Of a stretch of 18,233 bases of DNA, positions 13,950-18,233 are shown one piece after another. The notes under the pieces were generated by a model. It saw only the letters and a program-made list of their open reading frames with translations, was not told where the DNA came from and ran no database searches. Source of the stretch: Bacillota bacterium (GTDB lineage: Bacteria > Bacillota > Clostridia > Acetivibrionales > JAKOSZ01); contig JAKOSZ010000021.1 of NCBI GenBank assembly GCA_029776555.1, positions 1 through 18,233 of the forward strand. Reading direction: 5' to 3'. The stretch's first letter is position 1, and each line of letters starts with the position of its first letter. Made by a program: the position numbers and the translations under genes.

Positions 13950-16502
13950 GTGCCATTAAGCAGCATATACGACATGGTAAACAGCAGGCTAAGGATTACC
14001 GGCTTCTCTACCGGACTGGATACCGATGCCATAGTTAAGCAGCTCCTAAGCGTGGAATACCTGAAGATAAACAGGGTCAAGCAGGAAAAGCAGCTGTTGG
14101 AGTGGAAGAGGGACGGTTACAGGGAGATAATAAACCTGATAAGGGGGTTTAAGGACACTTACTTTGATGTGCTTAAGCCCTCAACAAACCTTATGTCCCC
14201 TTCCGCCTTTACGGTTTTCGAGGCATCCTCCGCTGCCGAAAATGTGGTGAAAGTTACGGCCTCAGGCGGCGCGGCGCCGGGAACCTTTGACGTCACGGTT
14301 ACGGCCCTGGCCAAAAAAGCCGTGAAAACGAGTTCAGGGCCCGTAAGCAGCGGCTATTCGGGCCTGACGGGGGCAAACCCTGTGGATATGAGCAGGATGA
14401 AACAGGGCAAAGAGTTTGTGGTAACCCTTGACGGCGTGTCAAAAACCATAGTGTTGGACAAGGATTACACGTCATACCCGGTTTCCGCTTTTGCCAGCAA
14501 CAGCGCCGATCCGGCACTGGCCACGGACGGGCTGCAGAAGCTGTTGAATGACGCCTTTGGCGCCGGGAAAATAATAGTGACGGGAGACGACCTCACCGGC
14601 AAAATTACATTTACAGTCTCCACCCCCAGCAGCGTTTTAAGCATCAGTGACAGCAAGAACACCTATCTTGGTACACTGGGCCTTTCCGACGGGCAGTCCA
14701 ACAGGATCAGCGGCGGGAGCATAAGCGATTTCAGCGGGGGAAAATTCTACCTGGCGGTGGATTCGGGGAGTCCTGTGGAAATCAATGTAGAGGCAGCGTC
14801 AGACAGGGATTCTCTTGTAGACAATATCAACGCGGCCCTTGACAGCGCGGGTCTTGGCGATACCCTTAAAGCCGTTGCAGATCCCGGGTCAGACGATAAA
14901 ATCGTGTTCGTAACCCTGGACACTTCGCGGACAGTGACATTTACTTCCGGGGACAGCGATGACTTGCTGGGGAAAATCGGCCTGGCTTCCGGCAAAAAGA
15001 TAAATGCCCTGCAGGGTACCATTAATTACGGCCAGAGCGACCTCAACAGGGATTTTTACATAACGGTCAACGGGGTGGATTACCATATTGAGCTGGCTTA
15101 TGACTATACCAGCGACACAGGCACCGACCCCGGCGGCAGAACCCTTGCCCAGGCCATCCAGGAGCAGCTGTACAGCCAGGGGGTTACCGGTGTTGAGGTC
15201 AACATTGCCGGCGGGAAGATAAGTTTTTTAAACTCCGGGGGACACATAATAGCCATCCGGAGGGGCGACGACGGCCTTAAGGAGGAACTGGGCTTCAGCA
15301 ATAGCCAGGGAGGGTCCAGGATTGACATCAACCGGAGCCTGGGAAGCATTTCCCTGGAGACAGGTTTCGTCTTTGATACTGAAGGGAATCTGTCCTTTAC
15401 CATAAACGGGGTCGAGTTTACGGCTAACGAATCCGAATCCTTAAAGAGCCTTTTGGACAGGATAAATGCCAGCAGCGCCCAGGTCACTTTCAGGTATGAT
15501 TCTTTAAACGACAGGTTTATCCTTGAGTCGAAAGACACAGGGGAATCGGCGGTGGTAAGCACCCGGGACCTTTCGGGGAATTTCTTCGCCGCCCTCAAAA
15601 TCGACAGCTCCTCCGACGCAAGAGGGGAGAACGCAAGGCTTACTATAGGCGCGACCCCGGTTGAAAGACCCACAAACACCTTCACCATTGACGGGATCAC
15701 TTACGATATAAAGGGCGTTGGCACCTCCACCGTTACCATAAGCCCCAATCCCGATGAGCTTGTGGAGAAGATTAAGGGCTTTGTGGCCAAATACAATGAA
15801 GTAATAGATTTTATAAACAAAAAGCTTTCGGAAGAGCGGTTCAGGAATTACCCTCCCTTAACCGATGAGCAGAAGAGGGAAATGAGTGAGAGAGACATAG
15901 AGCTCTGGGAGGAAAAGGCGAAAAGCGGCCTTTTGAGGAATGACTCCATACTGCAGAAGATGCTGATTTCCATGCGGAGGGCCCTCTATGACGATGTGAA
16001 GGACGTAGGTTTGAAACTTTACGACATCGGGATAACCACCTCAAGCCTCTACCAGGAAAAGGGGAAGCTGGTTGTGGATGAGGGCAAGCTCCGCCAGGCG
16101 ATTATTGACAACCCTGACGAGGTGGCGATGCTTTTCACCAGGCAATCCCAGTACAGCTATGAGGACACCGGGAACAGGGCCCAGAGGTATTACGAGGGAG
16201 GCATAGCCCAGAGGCTCCATGACATAATCCAGGACCACATAAGGATCACCAGGGACCAGACGGGCACGAAGGGCCTCTTAATAGAGAAATCCGGCATAGA
16301 AGGGGATATAACCCAGTATAACAGCCTTATTTCAAGAGAGATTCTGGATAAGGAACGCCAGATAAATGAAATGCTGGTTGAGCTTTATGAGAAAGAAGAG
16401 ATGTATTATGCCAGGTTTGCCGCCATGGAAAGGGTGATAAGCCAGATGAACAGCCAGGCGGCATGGCTGGCGCAGCAGTTTAACCAGGGAATGTACATGT
16501 GA
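13950..16502 (+). CDS. fliD: Flagellar filament cap protein FliD (HAP2), enlarged
   Basis: FliD forms the cap that inserts flagellin at the filament tip. I chose GTG 13950 (MPLSSIYDMVNSRLRITGFS): AAGGTGA at 13939-13945 is correctly spaced. An in-frame ATG at 13932 is possible but has no good site. The product is 850 aa, well above the usual 450-650. The FliD N-terminal domain covers about 14-125 (RITGFSTGLDTDAIVKQLLS; GTFDVTVTALAKKAVKTSSG). The C-terminal FliD domain covers about 560-850, including TFTIDGITYDI, YNEVIDFINKKL (615-626), LLRNDSILQKMLISMRRALY (661-680) and a long coiled-coil tail ending QAAWLAQQFNQGMYM. Between them, about 150-540, lie repeated beta modules. The cap role is secure; the extra modules would face outward and could be adhesive or antigenic (inference). 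Confidence 0.94.
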   Translation: MPLSSIYDMVNSRLRITGFSTGLDTDAIVKQLLSVEYLKINRVKQEKQLLEWKRDGYREIINLIRGFKDTYFDVLKPSTNLMSPSAFTVFEASSAAENVVKVTASGGAAPGTFDVTVTALAKKAVKTSSGPVSSGYSGLTGANPVDMSRMKQGKEFVVTLDGVSKTIVLDKDYTSYPVSAFASNSADPALATDGLQKLLNDAFGAGKIIVTGDDLTGKITFTVSTPSSVLSISDSKNTYLGTLGLSDGQSNRISGGSISDFSGGKFYLAVDSGSPVEINVEAASDRDSLVDNINAALDSAGLGDTLKAVADPGSDDKIVFVTLDTSRTVTFTSGDSDDLLGKIGLASGKKINALQGTINYGQSDLNRDFYITVNGVDYHIELAYDYTSDTGTDPGGRTLAQAIQEQLYSQGVTGVEVNIAGGKISFLNSGGHIIAIRRGDDGLKEELGFSNSQGGSRIDINRSLGSISLETGFVFDTEGNLSFTINGVEFTANESESLKSLLDRINASSAQVTFRYDSLNDRFILESKDTGESAVVSTRDLSGNFFAALKIDSSSDARGENARLTIGATPVERPTNTFTIDGITYDIKGVGTSTVTISPNPDELVEKIKGFVAKYNEVIDFINKKLSEERFRNYPPLTDEQKREMSERDIELWEEKAKSGLLRNDSILQKMLISMRRALYDDVKDVGLKLYDIGITTSSLYQEKGKLVVDEGKLRQAIIDNPDEVAMLFTRQSQYSYEDTGNRAQRYYEGGIAQRLHDIIQDHIRITRDQTGTKGLLIEKSGIEGDITQYNSLISREILDKERQINEMLVELYEKEEMYYARFAAMERVISQMNSQAAWLAQQFNQGMYM
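14400..15563 (+). repeat. Tandem divergent beta modules inside fliD
   Basis: Protein-level repeats by eye. Module 1 is residues about 151-255 (GKEFVVTLDG... to LGLSDGQSNRI). Module 2 is about 264-352 (GKFYLAVDSG... to IGLASGKKINA). Module 3 is about 366-457 (NRDFYITVNGVDYHIEL... to LGFSNSQGGSRI). A canonical flagellin hook-IN-type unit is at about 479-538 (NLSFTINGVEFTAN...). Each has a Y/F-x-V-x-G start, a helical AI/LxxxL segment, and an LGLS-type end. They probably arose by duplication. Confidence 0.6.
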
Positions 16503-16530
16503 TTTTTTACTTTTAGTTGGAGGGATACTA

Positions 16531-16971
16531 ATGTTGCTGAGTGACACGCAGGAACAGTACAAAAGCAAAGCCTATGAACAGTACAGGCAGAACTCGGTGT
16601 TTACGGCCACCCCCGAGGAATTAACCCTTATGCTGTACAACGGGGTGATCAGGTTCATACTTCGGGCCCAGGCGGCCATAAACGAGAAGAAGCTTGATGT
16701 GGCAAGCAACAGTATAATTAGGGCCCAGGATATAATCCTGGAGCTTGAGAACACCCTGGACATGAAATACAGTATTTCTCGGAATCTGTATCTCTTATAC
16801 GATTACATAAACCGGAGACTGGTGGATGCCAACGTAAAGAAAGACAGCGCCATCCTGGATGAGGTTTTAGGGCTTGCCAGGGACTTAAGGGACACCTGGG
16901 CCCAGGCCATGAAGCTGGCCAAAAAACAGAGGATGGCTGTTAACGGCGCTGAATTAGGGGATGTGAGGTAA
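16531..16971 (+). CDS. fliS: Flagellar secretion chaperone FliS
   Basis: FliS binds the C-terminus of newly made flagellin in the cytoplasm, prevents early polymerisation and delivers it to the export gate. The 146-aa helical protein has the family patterns: AYEQYRQNSVFTATPEELTL (about 14-33) followed by MLYNGVIRFILRAQ (34-47), then NSIIRAQDIILELENTLDM (about 60-78), ISRNLYLLYDYINRRLVDAN (about 81-100), and a final helix with RDLRDTWAQAMK. The ATG at 16531 follows GGAGGG, 28 nt after fliD. It is slightly longer than average because of a C-terminal tail (KKQRMAVNGAELGDVR). Secure. Confidence 0.95.
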   Translation: MLLSDTQEQYKSKAYEQYRQNSVFTATPEELTLMLYNGVIRFILRAQAAINEKKLDVASNSIIRAQDIILELENTLDMKYSISRNLYLLYDYINRRLVDANVKKDSAILDEVLGLARDLRDTWAQAMKLAKKQRMAVNGAELGDVR

Positions 16972-17016
16972 AGCTAAAGAAGGGTTTTCATTGATTCCGG
17001 AAGGGGTTTTATAAGC

Positions 17017-17499
17017 GTGACTTCTAATAGGCTGGTGGATGAGTTAATAGAGAATTCCCGGAAAAAGAGAGACTTCCTTGCCAGGATTTTTGAGCTTACC
17101 GAAAGCCAGGCGCTGAAGATAAAGGAAGGCGATGTGGAGGCCCTGGTTAAGGTCACGGCTGAAAAGCAAAAGCTGATAGACCAGGTGGACAGGCTGGATG
17201 AGGAGTTTCAAGGCTGTTACTCCAAGCTCAAAACCCTGATGGACGAAAATGGTCCAGACGGGTCAAAAAGGGCCTCTCTTAACGGGATAGGCGACCTTAA
17301 GCAGCTTGTTGACGAGATAATGAAGATAATAGGCAAAACCCTGGAGCTGGAAAAAGAGAACAGCCGGGAGGCCCAAAGGCTTTTGGCGACACTGGGCTCC
17401 CGTGTTAAGAATATAAACCAGGGGATAAGGGCGACCCAGGCCTATAACCCTTCCACTCCGGGCTCAATGCCCTCATACTATATAGATAAGAAAAAATAA
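17017..17499 (+). CDS. FliT/FlgN-like flagellar export chaperone
   Basis: This 160-aa protein is predicted to be mostly alpha-helical and coiled-coil. An N-terminal helix pair covers about 1-70 (LVDELIENSRKKRDFLARIF; ESQALKIKEGDVEALVKVTA then EKQKLIDQVDRLDEEF), a second helical hairpin covers about 90-135, and the low-complexity tail (YNPSTPGSMPSYYIDKKK) is likely flexible. The ExQ-I-x-x-G-D-x-x-x-L-x-x-x-x-x-x-K-Q-x-L-I-x-x-x-x-x-L pattern is that of FlgN/FliT chaperones. Its position just after fliD-fliS favours a FliT role (FliD chaperone); FlgN (for FlgK/FlgL) usually lies with flgK. The start is GTG 17017, with GGAAGGGG 10 nt upstream. Sequence alone does not decide between the two. Confidence 0.72.
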   Translation: MTSNRLVDELIENSRKKRDFLARIFELTESQALKIKEGDVEALVKVTAEKQKLIDQVDRLDEEFQGCYSKLKTLMDENGPDGSKRASLNGIGDLKQLVDEIMKIIGKTLELEKENSREAQRLLATLGSRVKNINQGIRATQAYNPSTPGSMPSYYIDKKK

Positions 17500-17556
17500 T
17501 CTCAATTCCCCAAAAAGAGGTCAGGGAAACGGTTAGACGCGAAAATATTAAACATA

Positions 17557-17585
17557 TTGACATTTAGCTTTTTACCGCATAAGAT
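17557..17585 (+). promoter_or_regulatory. SigA promoter for the M-box-corA transcript
   Basis: TTGACA (17557-17562), a 17-nt spacer, and TAAGAT (17580-17585): perfect -35, and 4 of 6 at -10. Predicted start near 17592, about 100 nt before the riboswitch. No clear terminator lies between the previous gene (ends 17499) and this site. The rest of 17500-17690 holds nothing else I can identify. Confidence 0.6.
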
Positions 17586-17690
17586 GTATATGTAAAGGAC
17601 CATATACCGGCAGTTGACAGAAAGGACCGGGCACCGGGAGGAAAGGCAGCTTCTGCCGGATAATTTTATAAATAGGGAAATAAAGCGGCT

Positions 17691-17882
17691 CTTGTTAGGT
17701 GAGGCTCCTATACAGAAATACGCTGCTGCCCCGAAACGTCGAGAGACGCCAACGGGTTAACAGGCTTTACCGGATTAAGGTTTAGCCTAATGTAGCTGGC
17801 AGGTTGTTCCCTACGCTGTATAGTGCCAAAACTCAACGAGGGGATTGCATAGAATTTGCTTCCACTCGTTGGAAGCTTTTTT
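17691..17882 (+). promoter_or_regulatory. M-box (ykoK leader) Mg2+ riboswitch with expression platform
   Basis: The region from GTTAGGTGAGGCTCCTATAC (17694-17713) through the CGCTGCTGCCC block and GTCGAGAGACGCCAA to TGTAGCTGG matches the conserved M-box aptamer as found before B. subtilis mgtE. CTATACAG (17708-17715) pairs perfectly with CTGTATAG (17816-17823), the long-range aptamer helix. Downstream, CAACGAG (17834-17840) can pair with CTCGTTG (17865-17871), an antiterminator that excludes the terminator stem. Known behaviour: high Mg2+ compacts the aptamer, frees the terminator and turns the gene off. The next gene is corA, which fits. Confidence 0.93.
17858..17882 (+). terminator. Riboswitch-controlled intrinsic terminator
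   Basis: GCTTCCA (17858-17864) pairs with TGGAAGC (17870-17876) around CTCGT, followed by six T (17877-17882). Its 3' arm and loop overlap the antiterminator strand (17865-17871), so the two folds cannot coexist. Confidence 0.88.
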
Positions 17883-17983
17883 GATGGTTTTTTTACTTTC
17901 GGCAGGACAACTGTTAAATCCTGAATGAAATTTTGTGAAGAACAAAAGTATATAAAAGAAGAATAGATCAGGGGGTGACAGCA

Positions 17984-18233
17984 ATGATGGAAATATTCAA
18001 GACTGATGAGACTCAACACAAACTGGTAAAAACAGACCAAATTGAAAAAGGGTGTTGGATAAACCTATGCAACCCCTCAGAGGATGAAATCGCCTTTTTG
18101 GAAAAAACCCTCAACGTAAGCCCTGGTTTTCTCAGGGACCCCCTTGACGAAGAGGAAAAGCCCAGGATTGACGTGGACGACGGGCAGACCCTTATTATTG
18201 TGGACATGCCGTATGTTTACAAGGAGGAAGGAG
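17984..18233 (+). CDS. corA: CorA family Mg2+ transporter, N-terminal part
   Basis: CorA is a pentameric membrane channel for Mg2+ (also Co2+/Ni2+). Only the first 83 codons are in the window, covering the start of the large cytoplasmic domain: WINLCNPSEDEIAFLEKTLN (about 25-44), then FLRDPLDEEEKPRIDVDDGQ (about 49-68) and TLIIVDMPYV. The D-x-x-E-x-P-R-I-(D/E)-x-D-D-(G/D) pattern is typical of clostridial CorA. The membrane helices and the GMN signature lie beyond the window. Two adjacent ATGs (17984, 17987) are possible; GGGGGTGA at 17971-17978 suits either. It is preceded by the M-box riboswitch, which strongly supports Mg2+ transport. It is a separate unit from the flagellar genes. Confidence 0.92.
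   Translation, partial: MMEIFKTDETQHKLVKTDQIEKGCWINLCNPSEDEIAFLEKTLNVSPGFLRDPLDEEEKPRIDVDDGQTLIIVDMPYVYKEEG

Noticed and set aside
17614..17619. Second TTGACA before the M-box
   Set aside because: No -10-like sequence lies 15-19 nt downstream; the TTGACA at 17557 has a proper partner.
1..18233. CRISPR arrays, insertion sequences, tRNA or rRNA genes
   Set aside because: No spaced direct repeats, transposase-like frames, terminal inverted repeats or RNA-gene signatures were seen, apart from the riboswitch.

Overview
The window is a late-flagellar and flagellin-glycosylation region from a Gram-positive, Clostridia-type bacterium (Firmicutes). The evidence is the gene order flgK-flgL-yviE-fliW-csrA-hag, the FliW/CsrA/flagellin control module, SigD-type (sigma-28) promoters, strong G-rich Shine-Dalgarno sites with several GTG starts, and an M-box (Mg2+) riboswitch before corA. 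Heavy use of AGG/AGA arginine and ATA isoleucine codons would fit a thermophilic or syntrophic clostridium, but that is inference. All convincing genes are on the + strand.

Layout. 1-2356: end of the hook-filament junction operon (flgK 3' part, flgL, a YviE/DUF6470 protein) closed by an intrinsic terminator. 2357-3168: a leader with two inverted repeats, then fliW and csrA overlapping by 47 nt. 3169-4211: a SigD promoter, a leader with two hairpins that display GGA in their loops (one covers the flagellin ribosome binding site), a short 279-aa flagellin, and a 17-bp terminator. 4265-6124: a Maf/DUF115 motility-associated glycosyltransferase. 6125-13420: a SigD-like promoter, a 116-aa protein of unknown function, then seven tightly packed genes for CMP-legionaminic acid: legF, legI, legG, legH, ptmE, legB and legC. 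13421-17499: a GC-rich hairpin, a SigD promoter, flaG split by an in-frame TAA, an unusually long fliD, fliS, and a FliT/FlgN-like chaperone. 17500-18233: a SigA promoter, an M-box riboswitch with terminator, and the start of corA.

How it fits together. PtmE, LegB, LegC, LegH, LegG, LegI and LegF would make CMP-legionaminic acid (or a close nonulosonic acid) by the GDP-sugar route. The Maf-like protein would transfer it to Ser/Thr of the flagellin. Flagellin output would be set by SigD transcription and by CsrA repression at the leader hairpins, relieved when FliW is free to bind CsrA. FlgK, FlgL and FliD build the junction and cap; FliS and the FliT/FlgN-like protein chaperone export.

The genes are mostly recognisable families. 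The parts most worth a second look are the paired CsrA-type hairpins, the stop codon inside flaG, the tandem modules that enlarge FliD, the 116-aa protein heading the sugar operon, and the palindromes in the fliW leader and in the sugar-operon promoter.
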